From: Nannocystis sp.
GTDB taxonomy: Bacteria > Myxococcota_A > Polyangia > Nannocystales > Nannocystaceae
Direction: 5' to 3'
DNA: 64,000 nt
NCBI RefSeq assembly: GCF_016714285.1
Contig: NZ_JADJNN010000040.1
Coordinates: 24,442-88,441 of the forward strand
Of this stretch, positions 26,517 through 34,697 are shown piece by piece. A program made the position numbers and the translations under genes. Within the stretch, counting starts at the first letter, position 1, and every line of letters starts with the position of its first letter. Under the pieces are notes generated by a model. It was given only the letters and a program-made list of their open reading frames with translations. It was not told the DNA's origin and made no database searches.

Positions 26517-28373
26517 TTGAAGGTCCACCTGATCGGCATCGGCGGCACTGGGATGGGCGCGCTCGCGGGCCTGCTCAAGCAGGCGGGGCACGAGGTCCGC
26601 GGCTCGGATGGGCCGCTCTATCCGCCGATGTCGACGCAGCTGGCCGAGGCGGGCGTGGCGGTGATGACGGGCTTCGCGGCGGAGAACCTGGGCTGGGGTC
26701 CGGACTGCGTGGTGGTCGGCAACGTCTGTGGCCGCGAGCACGTGGAGGTGCTGGCGGCGCAGGCGCGTGGGCTGGCGCTCGAGAGCTTCCCGTCGCTGCT
26801 GGCGAAGTTGTTGCTGCCGGGTCGGCGCTCGCTGGTGGTCGCGGGGACGCACGGCAAGACGACGACCTCGGCGCTGCTGACCTGGTTGCTGGTGGCGGCC
26901 GGTCAGCGGCCGTCGGCGCTGATCGGCGGGGTCTCGCAGAACCTCGGACGCGGGGCGCTGTACGGGGCCGGCGAGGCGATCGTGCTCGAGGGCGACGAGT
27001 ACGACACGGCCTTCTTCGACAAGGGCTCCAAGTTCTTCCACTACGCGCCGCAGCGGGCGATCGTCACCAGCGTCGAGTACGACCACGCGGACATCTTCGC
27101 CGACCTCGAGGCGGTCAAGGCGGCGTTCGTGCGCTTCGTGCAGCTGATCCCCGCGGACGGCGACCTGATCGTCTGCGCCGACGATGCCGGGGCGGTCGAG
27201 GTCGCGAAGGCGGCGCGCTGCGCCGTCACGACCTACCGCGTGCTGGCGGAGGGCGACGACCCGGCCAGCGCCGACTACACGGCGCGGCCGTCGATCAAGC
27301 GCGGCGGCGGGCAGACGCTGTTCGAGCTGTTCGAGCGCGGTCAGAGTCAGGGCGAGTGGGCGACCTCGATGGTCGGCGGCTACAACATCGCCAACATCCT
27401 CGCGGCGGTGGCGCTGGCGCGCAAAGAGGGCGCGTCGCTGGCGGCGCTGCGCGACGGGGTGCGGCGGTTTCGCGGGGTGCGGCGGCGGCAGGAGCTGCTC
27501 GGCATCGCCGCGGGGATCCGCGTGGTCACGGACTTCGCCCACCACCCGACGGCGGTGAAGGTGACGGTCACGGCGGTGCGGCGGCACTTCCCGAACAACA
27601 AGCTGCACGTGCTGTTCGAGCCGCGCAGCGCGTCGTCCCGGCGGGCGGTGTTCTTCGACGGCTACGCGGAGGCGTTCGCGGCGGCGTCGCGGGTGTATGT
27701 GGGGCCGCTGTTTCATCCGGAGAAGATCCCGGCGGAGCTGCGCCTCGATCCGACGGCGCTGGCGCGGGCGATCGCGGCGCACGGGGTCGAGGCCTCGGCC
27801 TACGCGAGCACCGACGATCTGGGGATCGCGGTGCTGAACCAGGTCGCGCCGGGGGACACGATCTTGCTGCTGTCGAGCGGGGCCTTCGGCGACCTCGGCA
27901 GCAAGCTGCTGCAGGGCCTCGGCGACGCGTTCATGTTCGCGACGGCGGAGGACATGCCGGCGGTGCAGGCCCTGTGCGCGGGCTACGGGCTGGCGCCGAC
28001 GGAGTTCGACGAGAGCACGGAGACGCTGATCCTGCGCGAGCCGGAGGGCGACGTGGTCGGCTGCTGCAGCCTGAAGGTCGCGGGCTCGCAGGGGCTGCTG
28101 TTCAACCTGGCGGTGGCGCAGAGCCGGCGCGGCGAGGGGCTCGGGTGGATCCTCGCGGACGGGACGATCCGCCGCGCGCGCAACCTCGGGCTGCGGGCGA
28201 TCTATTTGGCCACGAGTGACGCGGCCGACTTCTTCGCCAACCGGGTCGGCTTCGTGCCGTCGGGGACGGATGAGGTCGACCCGTCGCTGCGCGAGAGCCC
28301 GCACTTTGCGCCGATCCAGCGGGGCGGCGTGTGTATGTCCTTCGATCCGACCTGGAAGCCGCGGCCGGCCTGA
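26517..28373 (+). CDS. mpl: UDP-MurNAc:L-alanyl-gamma-D-glutamyl-meso-DAP ligase fused to a GNAT acetyltransferase
   Basis: The protein has 618 residues from TTG 26517. Residues 1-460 are a Mur ligase of the Mpl type, with the N-terminal loop LIGIGGTGMGALAGLL, the ATP loop GTHGKTTTSALL near residue 110, EGDEYDTAFFD and the DFAHHPTAVK segment. Mpl re-attaches recovered murein tripeptide to UDP-MurNAc in cell-wall recycling. After residue about 480 a GNAT domain follows (MPAVQALCAGYGLAP, GCCSLKVAG, acetyl-CoA loop QSRRGEGLGWILADG, FFANRVGFVPSG). Such a fusion is unusual; Mpl normally ends near 460. The acetyl acceptor is unknown. The TTG start is chosen because LKVHLIGIGG begins the fold, and no strong ribosome site is visible. 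Confidence 0.85.
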   Translation: MKVHLIGIGGTGMGALAGLLKQAGHEVRGSDGPLYPPMSTQLAEAGVAVMTGFAAENLGWGPDCVVVGNVCGREHVEVLAAQARGLALESFPSLLAKLLLPGRRSLVVAGTHGKTTTSALLTWLLVAAGQRPSALIGGVSQNLGRGALYGAGEAIVLEGDEYDTAFFDKGSKFFHYAPQRAIVTSVEYDHADIFADLEAVKAAFVRFVQLIPADGDLIVCADDAGAVEVAKAARCAVTTYRVLAEGDDPASADYTARPSIKRGGGQTLFELFERGQSQGEWATSMVGGYNIANILAAVALARKEGASLAALRDGVRRFRGVRRRQELLGIAAGIRVVTDFAHHPTAVKVTVTAVRRHFPNNKLHVLFEPRSASSRRAVFFDGYAEAFAAASRVYVGPLFHPEKIPAELRLDPTALARAIAAHGVEASAYASTDDLGIAVLNQVAPGDTILLLSSGAFGDLGSKLLQGLGDAFMFATAEDMPAVQALCAGYGLAPTEFDESTETLILREPEGDVVGCCSLKVAGSQGLLFNLAVAQSRRGEGLGWILADGTIRRARNLGLRAIYLATSDAADFFANRVGFVPSGTDEVDPSLRESPHFAPIQRGGVCMSFDPTWKPRPA

Positions 28374-28534
28374 TGATCTTCTTCGCGGACGCGGCGCTGG
28401 CCCTCGCGGCGGGGCTCGTGGGGCACGCGGCCCGGAGCACGCGGGCCTGATGGCGGCGGTGATCTTCTTCGCGTACGCGGTGGTCGCCCTCGCGGCGGGG
28501 CTGGTGGTGATCGCGGCCGGGAGCACGCGGGTGG
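28373..28534 (+). repeat. Tandem partial duplication of the nuoJ 5' region
   Basis: About 75 bp starting TGATCTTCTTCGCG occur twice (28373-28446 and 28460-28534) with roughly 80% identity. The first copy encodes a 25-residue ORF (MIFFADAALALAAGLV...) that overlaps the mpl stop (TGATG) and itself ends at the ATG of nuoJ. The upstream copy may be a broken original start or a translational-coupling relic. Confidence 0.7.
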
Positions 28535-28929
28535 CCACGCGGGCGCTGTTCGTGTGCATGGTCGCGGCGACCTGTGCGTATGTCCAGATGCTGGCGCCGG
28601 CGGTCGCGGCGGTGCAGTTGGTGGTGCTCGCGGGGGCGGCGGTCGCCGCGTTGCGGCTGGCGGTGACGGACGAGGTGGTGGTGCGGCGGCGCCTGGTCTC
28701 GGGGCTCGCGTTGCTGCCGATCGCCGGGCTGGTGCTGATCTTGGTCGGGACCTGGGCCCGGCAGTATGTGTGGGCGGGGCGCGAGCTGGCGCCGGGCAGC
28801 CAGTTCGGCGGGGCGGCGGCGCTGGCCCGGGTGTGGAGCGAGGCGCACGCGCCGGCGCTGCTGGCCGCCCTGCTGGCGCTGCTGGTCGCGGCGATCGCCG
28901 GGAGTGCGGGCCGCGGGCATCGGTTATAA
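28450..28929 (+). CDS. nuoJ: NADH-quinone oxidoreductase subunit J-like membrane protein
   Basis: The 159-residue protein has five hydrophobic segments. The key helix VQLVVLAGAAVAALRLAV aligns with the NuoJ core helix (VQVLVYAGAIMVLFLFVIM pattern), including the central glycine. However, the acidic and Met residues of the canonical helix are replaced. It is the first gene of a five-gene run with the order J-K-L-M-N. In complex I, NuoJ lies at the quinone-to-proton-channel junction in the membrane arm. ATG 28450 overlaps the stop of a short upstream ORF. Assignment depends on both the helix pattern and gene order. Confidence 0.65.
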   Translation: MAAVIFFAYAVVALAAGLVVIAAGSTRVATRALFVCMVAATCAYVQMLAPAVAAVQLVVLAGAAVAALRLAVTDEVVVRRRLVSGLALLPIAGLVLILVGTWARQYVWAGRELAPGSQFGGAAALARVWSEAHAPALLAALLALLVAAIAGSAGRGHRL

Positions 28930-28941
28930 CCGGGCGCGCCG

Positions 28942-29196
28942 ATGCTCCCGATCACGCACTTCCTTTACCTCGCGAGCGGGCTGTTCGTGCTCGGGCTCGT
29001 GGGGCTGACGCTGCGGCGGGCGCCGGGGCGGGTGCTGCTGGCGCTGGTGCTGCTGCTGGCGGCGCCGGGGCTGCTGTGGGCGAGCTTCGCCCGCGCGTGG
29101 GGCGACGGCAGCGGGCAGGTGCTGGCGGCGCTGCTGGTGACGCTCGCGGGGGTCTACGCGCTGCTCGGGGCGGCGCTGCTGCGGGGGCGCGGGTAG
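28942..29196 (+). CDS. nuoK: NADH-quinone oxidoreductase subunit K-like membrane protein
   Basis: The 84-residue protein has three hydrophobic helices, as NuoK does (usual length about 100). It starts ITHFLYLASGLFVLGLVGLT, matching the NuoK N-terminal helix pattern. The two conserved membrane glutamates of NuoK helices 2 and 3 are not evident: helix 2 reads VLLALVLLLAAPGLLWASFA and helix 3 LAALLVTLAGVYALLGAALL. It follows nuoJ by 12 bases and precedes the nuoL-like gene by 3. Identity rests largely on size, topology and position; loss of the glutamates would disable proton transfer if confirmed. Confidence 0.6.
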   Translation: MLPITHFLYLASGLFVLGLVGLTLRRAPGRVLLALVLLLAAPGLLWASFARAWGDGSGQVLAALLVTLAGVYALLGAALLRGRG

Positions 29197-29199
29197 GCG

Positions 29200-31341
29200 A
29201 TGCAGGGGCAGGTCAGTCTGCTGGCGATCGCCGGCCTGCCGCTCGCGGCGGGGCTGATGATCACGGCCATGGAGGCGAGCTGGCGGCGGTGGTTCGGCGA
29301 CGAGCGGGCGCTGGTGCTGGCCGGGCGGATCGGGCTCGGCGCGACGCTGCTGGCGGCGATGTTGCTGGCGCTCGCGATGTACGCGCTGGCGCTGGCCACC
29401 GACTCGGGCGCCGAGCTGGCGGCGACCCAGGCGGTCGCGTGGGCCGGCGCGGGCTGGACGACCAAGCTGGCGCTGGACCTCGAGCTCGGCGGGCTGGCGC
29501 GGGTGGTGTGCGTGGTGGCGCTGGCGACCGGGCTGGCGCTGCAGATCGCGGCGCTCGGTGACCCGCGCGCGGGGATCCGCGGGCTCGGGCGCACGGCGCT
29601 GCTGCTCGGCGGGGTGCTGCTGCTGGCGCTCGCGTCGACGGTGTGGGGCGCGGCGCTCGGGTGGCAGATCGCGGTGCTGGCGACATGGCGCGGGGGACAG
29701 GTCGCGGAGGACAGGTCGGGAGGGACATGGCGCGGAGGACATGGCGCGGAGGACAGGGCGGAAGGGACAGGTGCGTCGGAGCAGGTGAGCGCGTGGCGCT
29801 GGAGCGACGGCGGGGTGTGGCTGGCGGTGCTGGCGATCGCGGTCGGGGCTGGCGACCTCGGGATCGAGCTGGTGACCCGCGCGGTGCTGCTCGGTGAGCA
29901 CTCGACGTTTCTGCACGGCGGGCCGATCGCTGGGCTGGCGCCGGTGACGGTGGCGACGCTGGGGCTTTGCGTGGCGGTGCTCGGGCGTGTGGTTGTGCTG
30001 GCGCCGCTGCGCGAGGCGGCGGCTGGGCGGGCGGCGGTGCTCGGGCTGGGGGCGGGCGCGGGGGTGCTGCTGTTGTTGCGCCTGCACGTGGTGCTGGTGC
30101 TGGCGCCGGTGGTGATGGCGGCGCTGGTGGTGGTCGGCGGGGTGGCGGCGCTCGGGTACGCGGTGGCCGGGCTGCGGGCGCGGCGGGCCGAGGAGGCGGT
30201 GCTCCGGGTGGTGCAGGCGCAGCTCGGGCTCTGCCTGGTGGCGCTGGGGATGGGCGGGTGGATGGCGGCGTGCGGGCTGCTGCTGGCGAGCGGGCTGGCG
30301 AGCGCGGCGGCGACGCTGGCGTGGTCGGCGGGCGGGCGCGCGGGTGGCTCGCTGCGCTGGCTGGCCGCGCTGGCGCTGGCGGGGCTGCTGCCGGGCGGGG
30401 TAGCCCTGTGGGCGGGCGAGCTCGGCGGGGTCGGGCTCACGTACATGAGCGCGTGGAGCCCGTGGCTCAACTGGGCGGCGGCGGGGCTGGTGGGGTGCAG
30501 CTTGCTGGCGATCGCCGGGTCGTTAGGACATGTCCTGCGGGACAGGTCGACGGCGACGGGCGGGCCGGAGCTGGCGCTCGGGGCGGGGCTGCTCGCGGCC
30601 CTGGCGGCGGTGCTCGGGGTGATCGATATGCCGGGCAGCGCCGCGGCGCTGCGGGTGTGGCTGGCCCCGGAGTTCACGCCGAGCTGGTTGTTGCGCGGCG
30701 AGTTCGCGCTCGGGCCGCTGCCGCCGTACCGGGTCGAGCAGGCGCGCTGGGGCGTGCTGGCGGCGGTCGGGCTGGCGGGCGCGGGGCTGCTGCTGGCGCC
30801 GCGGCTGCGCGCGCTGGCGCTGCGGATCGCTACGCCGGCGTGGTCGCCGGGGGCGTGGCTGGCTCGCCGCGCGCGGGCGCTGATCGCCGGGTTGCACGAG
30901 CTGGGCGAGCGGCGGGTGCTGGCGCTGCTGCTCGTGGCTGGCTCGCCGGGGGTGGCGCGGGCGCCGGGGCGCGGGGATCTGCAGGGGGCGCTGGTGCTGG
31001 CGCTGTTCGGGGCGCTGGGGGTGCTCGCGGTGGTGTTCGCCAATCCAGATGTGGTGCGGGTCGGGCCGACGCGGGTGTACCCGGTCGACCTCGGCGGGCT
31101 CGACCCGGCGCTGATCGGGAGCCGGCGCGGGCAGGGCAAGCCGGGGCGGGCTGAGCTGGCCCCAGGGACAGGTGCGGGTGGTGTGGGCGAGCTGGTCCCG
31201 GGGACAGGTGCGGGGGAGCTGGCCCCAGGGACAGGTGCGGGGGAGCTGGCCCCAGGGACAGGTGCGGGGGAGCTGGCCCCAGGGACAGGTGCGGGGGAGC
31301 TGGCCCCAGGGACAGGTGTGCGGCGGGAGGTGGGGCGGTGA
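29200..31341 (+). CDS. nuoL: Degenerate NuoL-like antiporter subunit with in-frame repeat insertions
   Basis: The 713-residue polytopic protein has about 15 hydrophobic segments and the NuoL gene position. Aligning by pattern, the helix-5 Glu is replaced (LGWQIAVLATW for the usual GWELVGL). The helix-7 Lys becomes Arg (VAVLGRVVVLAPL for GKSAQFPLH). The HAFFKALLF block becomes LLLASGLASAAATLAW. Two extra low-complexity stretches occur: residues about 162-190 (from 29683-29785) and a C-terminal GTGAGELAP repeat (31164-31318). Both are made of the palindrome-type sequence found elsewhere in this genome. Its end overlaps the nuoM-like start (GTGA). It is a membrane-arm protein, probably not a canonical proton pump. 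Confidence 0.6.
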   Translation: MQGQVSLLAIAGLPLAAGLMITAMEASWRRWFGDERALVLAGRIGLGATLLAAMLLALAMYALALATDSGAELAATQAVAWAGAGWTTKLALDLELGGLARVVCVVALATGLALQIAALGDPRAGIRGLGRTALLLGGVLLLALASTVWGAALGWQIAVLATWRGGQVAEDRSGGTWRGGHGAEDRAEGTGASEQVSAWRWSDGGVWLAVLAIAVGAGDLGIELVTRAVLLGEHSTFLHGGPIAGLAPVTVATLGLCVAVLGRVVVLAPLREAAAGRAAVLGLGAGAGVLLLLRLHVVLVLAPVVMAALVVVGGVAALGYAVAGLRARRAEEAVLRVVQAQLGLCLVALGMGGWMAACGLLLASGLASAAATLAWSAGGRAGGSLRWLAALALAGLLPGGVALWAGELGGVGLTYMSAWSPWLNWAAAGLVGCSLLAIAGSLGHVLRDRSTATGGPELALGAGLLAALAAVLGVIDMPGSAAALRVWLAPEFTPSWLLRGEFALGPLPPYRVEQARWGVLAAVGLAGAGLLLAPRLRALALRIATPAWSPGAWLARRARALIAGLHELGERRVLALLLVAGSPGVARAPGRGDLQGALVLALFGALGVLAVVFANPDVVRVGPTRVYPVDLGGLDPALIGSRRGQGKPGRAELAPGTGAGGVGELVPGTGAGELAPGTGAGELAPGTGAGELAPGTGAGELAPGTGVRREVGR
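29683..29785 (+). repeat. In-frame array of GGACA(G/T)G units inside the nuoL-like gene
   Basis: About seven units of 14-15 bp (GGACAGGTCGCGGA and GGACATGGCGCGGA variants) lie in tandem in a hydrophilic loop. They match half-sites of the palindrome dispersed through the chromosomal part of the window. Confidence 0.7.
31164..31318 (+). repeat. 27-bp coding tandem repeat at the C-terminus of the nuoL-like gene
   Basis: GGGACAGGTGCGGGGGAGCT plus CGGCCCC-type spacer is repeated about five times and encodes GTGAGELAP. The unit contains the GGGACAGGT half-site found elsewhere in the chromosome. Confidence 0.85.
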
Positions 31342-32831
31342 GCGGGCTGGCGGATCTGCGGCTGTTGCTGGCGCTGCCGGTGTTGGGGGCGCTGCTCGTG
31401 GCGCTCGGGCCGGTGCGTTGGTGTCGGGCGATCGGCGGGGTCGCGGCCGGGATCGTGCTCATCGTCGGGCTGGCGGTGGTGAGCGTCGAGCCGGCCGGGC
31501 TCGCGCTGCGGGTGCCGTGGGTCGCCGCGCTCGGGCTGTCGTTCTCGCTGGGGCTCGGGGCGCTCGGGGTGCCCGGCGTGCTGGTCACCTGTCTCATCGG
31601 TCAGGTCGCCGCGCTCGCGCCGGGTGCTTCGCGCGGGTCGATCGCCGGCGGGCTGGCGCTGCAGGCGGTCGTGCTCGCGGCGCTGCTGGCCCGCGACCTC
31701 GGGCTGCTGGTCGCCTGCTACGGGCTGCTGGCGCCGCTGGTGGCCGGGCTGGTGGCGAGCGGGGCGGCGGCGTCGCGGGTCCGCGCGGCGCTGGTGGTCG
31801 GGTTCTACCTGTCCCTCGGGACAGCCCTGCTGGCGGTCGCGGTGGGGGCGCTGGCGGTCGCGCATCACGACGCGTCGGGCGGGCTGTGGAGCCTCGAGCT
31901 GGAGGCGCTCGGCGGGTTGCTGCTGCCGGCGCGGGCGGAGGCGGCGATCGCCGCGGCGCTCGGGCTGGCGGGGGCGCTCACGCTCGGGCTGTGGCCGCTG
32001 CACGGGTGGTTGATCGCGGGGGTGGCGGCGGCGCGTCCGGGCGTCGCGCTGCTGGTGGCCGGGCCGCTACGCTGGCTGGGGTTCGATCTACTGCTGCGCG
32101 TGTGGCTGGTCGTGACGCCGACCGCCGCGGCCGCGCAGGCGCCCGCGATCGCGTGGGTCGCGGTGCTGGGGGCGGTGTACGGGGCGCTGGTGGCTCGCGC
32201 CGAGCCCGAGCCGGCGCGCGCCGTCGGGCTGGCGGCGCTGGTGCCTGCGGGGCTGCTGGTGCTGGGGATCGTCGGGCAGCATCACGAGGGGGTGCTCGGG
32301 GCGCTGGCGCTGGGTCTGGCGCTGTGCCTCGGCGGCGCGGCCGGGCTGCTCGCGCACGCGGTGGGGCTGCGGAGGGTGGCGCCGATCGGGCTGCTGCCGG
32401 CGCCGGGGCTGGTCGGTCTGGTCGGGGCGGCGCTCGTGGTGATCGGCACGGCTCGCTTCGCCGGGTTGACGCTGGCGGGGCACGCGATGAGCCTCGCGCT
32501 GGTCGGGGTTGCGGCGCTGTTGCTGTCGTTGCGGGCGCTGTCCGGAAGGACAGGTACCGAGGGACATGTCGTCGGGGACAGGCCAGGGGTCGGCCCGGGG
32601 CTGGGGGTTGCGGCGCTGTTGCTGCCGCTGCTGGCGCTCGGGGTGGCGCCGGGTCCCGGGCTTCGGCGGATCGACGCGGCCGGACGGGCAGCGGTGGACG
32701 CGGCGATGCGGCGTCGCTGCGAGCGGGCGCTGGCGACGGTCGATGCGCCGATGCAGGTGACGGGCGCGGCGAGCGAGGCGTGCGCGCAGCCGCTGCGGAC
32801 GCTCGAGCAGCTGCAGGGAGGGGAACGGTGA
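31338..32831 (+). CDS. nuoM: Degenerate NuoM-like antiporter subunit
   Basis: The 497-residue protein has about 13 helices. The block TLGLWPLHGWLIAGVAAARP aligns with the NuoM helix-7 region (KVPLFPFHTWLPDAH), but the essential Lys is Thr. GPLRWLGFDLLLRVW aligns with GVLLKMGGYGLLR, with Arg in place of Lys. The helix-5 Glu is also not seen (LLVACYGLLAPLV). Its GTG start overlaps the nuoL-like stop and its TGA overlaps the nuoN-like GTG, so the three are translationally coupled. Palindrome copies lie inside at 31809-31824 and 32538-32553. Function is inferred to be a membrane-arm-like subunit with altered or lost proton translocation. Confidence 0.6.
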   Translation: MSGLADLRLLLALPVLGALLVALGPVRWCRAIGGVAAGIVLIVGLAVVSVEPAGLALRVPWVAALGLSFSLGLGALGVPGVLVTCLIGQVAALAPGASRGSIAGGLALQAVVLAALLARDLGLLVACYGLLAPLVAGLVASGAAASRVRAALVVGFYLSLGTALLAVAVGALAVAHHDASGGLWSLELEALGGLLLPARAEAAIAAALGLAGALTLGLWPLHGWLIAGVAAARPGVALLVAGPLRWLGFDLLLRVWLVVTPTAAAAQAPAIAWVAVLGAVYGALVARAEPEPARAVGLAALVPAGLLVLGIVGQHHEGVLGALALGLALCLGGAAGLLAHAVGLRRVAPIGLLPAPGLVGLVGAALVVIGTARFAGLTLAGHAMSLALVGVAALLLSLRALSGRTGTEGHVVGDRPGVGPGLGVAALLLPLLALGVAPGPGLRRIDAAGRAAVDAAMRRRCERALATVDAPMQVTGAASEACAQPLRTLEQLQGGER

Positions 32832-34513
32832 ACGGGTTGGGGCTGGCTCTGGCGCCGCTGGTGATCGTCGGGCTGTGGGCGCTGCTCGTGCCGCTCGCGG
32901 GCGTGGCGGCGCGGGGGTGGTCGCGGGTGGTGGCGCTTTGCGGGGTCGGTCTGGCGCTGGCGGCTGCGGCGAGCCTGGTGGGTGAGCCGGGGCTGGCGCT
33001 GGGCGGCAGCGTGGTCGGCGAGGCACTGGTGGTCGATCGTCTCGGCCTCGGCTTCGACCTGGTGGTGTTGGTCGCGCTCGCGGTGCTCATCGCTGGTGAG
33101 CCGCCGGGGCCGGGCGCCGCGGCGCGGCACGGGCTGGTGCTGCTGGCGGGCACGGGGGCGCTGCTGTGCGCGCACGCGGGTGACCTGAGCGTGCTGGTCA
33201 CCGGGCTCGAGCTGGCCTGCCTGGCCGCGGGGGCGCTGCTGTGGCTGGGCCGCGAAGCGAGCGGCGAGGCGGCGGGGCGCGCTGGCTTCACCTGGCTCAT
33301 GGGACAGGGGCTCGCGGCGGGGCTGTTGTGGCTCGGTCTCGGGCTGATCTACGGGGCCACGGGGACGACCCGGCTGGCCGAGCTGGGCGGGCGCATCGGC
33401 GCGGTGTTCCTGCGCTGGGGCGCGAGCACGGTGCAGGCGGCGGTCGACCTGCTGCACAGCAGCGAGCCGCTGGGCGCGTCGCTGATCTCCTACTCGCGCG
33501 ACGCCGCGGTGCACGGGGCGGCGCCGGCGATGCTGCTGCTCCCGGGGCTGGGGCTCGCGCTGGTCGGGCTGCTGGCGCGGCTCGGGGCGGCGCCGCTGCA
33601 GTTGCTGGCGCCGGCGGTGGTGCAGCGGGGCAGCGCCGCCGCGGTCGGCACGACGCTGGTGTTGGTCCGCGTCGCCGCGACGGCGGCGATGCTGCGCCTG
33701 TTCGTGGCCGTGCTGCACGCGCCGCGCATGGTCTACGCGCCGTATGGTTGGGGCACCGCGGCGGGGCTGGTCGGGGGTTTGAGCGCGGTGGTCGGCGGTG
33801 TGGCGGCGGTGCGGGCAGTCGATCTGCGGCGGCTGCTCGCGTGGGCGTGGGTCGCCCAGGCGGGGCTGATGCTGGTCGGTATGCTCGCCGCGGCCGACTT
33901 CTACGCCCACGCCGGGGCGCGCTCGGGCGGGCTGCGCATCAGCGACCACGTCGACTGGGGGCAGGCCGCCGGCGACGCCGCGGTCGCGGCGGTACTGTTG
34001 TGTCTGGCGACCCACGTGCTGGCGAGTCTCGGTCTGCTCGCGGCGCACGCGGCCTTCGATCGCGGTCGGGGGCTCGTCGACCTCGTGGGGCTGGGCCGTC
34101 GCGCGCCGGGTTCGGCGGCCGCGCTCGCCGTGTGTCTGCTCGGCCTCGCCGGCGCGCCGCCCACGGGGGCCTTCATCGCGCGGATGGCCCTGCTGCAGGC
34201 TGGTCTCGAGGACAGCAACGTGCTGGTCCGGGTCGCGCTGGTGCTGGGCTTGATCGCCGGGGTGGGCCTGGCCTGCGCGTGTCTGCGGGTGCTCACGCTG
34301 CTGTGGGCCCGGCCCGCGGGGGAGGAGCCGGTGCTCGGGCGCGGCTGGGCGCGGGCGTCACTGGCTGTCCTTGCGGCCATGTTGTTAGCGACAGGTCTCT
34401 GGGGACAGGTGAGCGTCGAGGCGGCCCGGGCGGCGGGGGCGGGCGCCGGTCTGGCGCCGGGCAGCGCGGCCCGGCGCGCGTGGCAGGGCAGCGATGACGC
34501 TGCGAGTCGTTGA
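32828..34513 (+). CDS. nuoN: NuoN-like antiporter subunit, partly degenerate
   Basis: The 561-residue protein keeps several NuoN landmarks. These are LVTGLELACLAAGALLWL (helix-5 Glu retained), GQGLAAGLLWLGLGLIYGAT, LRRLLAWAWVAQAGLMLVGM and the late-helix motif GLAGAPPTGAFIARM. The canonical lysines are Arg here (LLARLGAAPLQLL for KxGAAPFH; LVLVRVAATAAMLR for KxAAFAALLR). It is the best preserved of the three antiporter-like subunits. GTG 32828 overlaps the preceding stop (GTGA). It is the last gene of the operon, followed by a hairpin at 34638-34663. Confidence 0.65.
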   Translation: MNGLGLALAPLVIVGLWALLVPLAGVAARGWSRVVALCGVGLALAAAASLVGEPGLALGGSVVGEALVVDRLGLGFDLVVLVALAVLIAGEPPGPGAAARHGLVLLAGTGALLCAHAGDLSVLVTGLELACLAAGALLWLGREASGEAAGRAGFTWLMGQGLAAGLLWLGLGLIYGATGTTRLAELGGRIGAVFLRWGASTVQAAVDLLHSSEPLGASLISYSRDAAVHGAAPAMLLLPGLGLALVGLLARLGAAPLQLLAPAVVQRGSAAAVGTTLVLVRVAATAAMLRLFVAVLHAPRMVYAPYGWGTAAGLVGGLSAVVGGVAAVRAVDLRRLLAWAWVAQAGLMLVGMLAAADFYAHAGARSGGLRISDHVDWGQAAGDAAVAAVLLCLATHVLASLGLLAAHAAFDRGRGLVDLVGLGRRAPGSAAALAVCLLGLAGAPPTGAFIARMALLQAGLEDSNVLVRVALVLGLIAGVGLACACLRVLTLLWARPAGEEPVLGRGWARASLAVLAAMLLATGLWGQVSVEAARAAGAGAGLAPGSAARRAWQGSDDAASR

Positions 34514-34592
34514 GCTGGCCTTCGGGTCAGGTTCCGCGGGGGAAAGCGACTGGCTCGGAGGACGCGAGGTGCCCGGGCTGGTGGGTCAGGAG

Positions 34593-34612
34593 ACCTGTCC
34601 TTTCGGGCAGGT
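34593..34612. repeat. Copy of the dispersed palindrome downstream of the nuo-like operon
   Basis: ACCTGTCCTTTCGGGCAGGT forms an 8-bp inverted repeat with one mismatch around a 4-base loop. It is a clean intergenic example of the chromosome-wide motif. Confidence 0.6.
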
Positions 34613-34637
34613 GTAGCTTCGGTGCGACGAAACGCCG

Positions 34638-34663
34638 AAGGGCGCGCTGGTGGGCGCGCCCTT
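34638..34663. terminator. Hairpin between convergent nuoN-like and minus-strand genes
   Basis: AAGGGCGCG and CGCGCCCTT form a perfect 9-bp stem with an 8-base loop between two converging genes. No T-run follows, so it is a weak or bidirectional terminator candidate. Confidence 0.5.
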
Positions 34664-34697
34664 CTGGGGGACCGAGTCGCGGGCGACCCCGCCGGGG

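Noticed and set aside
31164..31318. Regular repeats resembling a CRISPR array
   Set aside because: Units are contiguous 27-bp copies in frame with the nuoL-like gene, with no variable spacers and no cas genes in the window.
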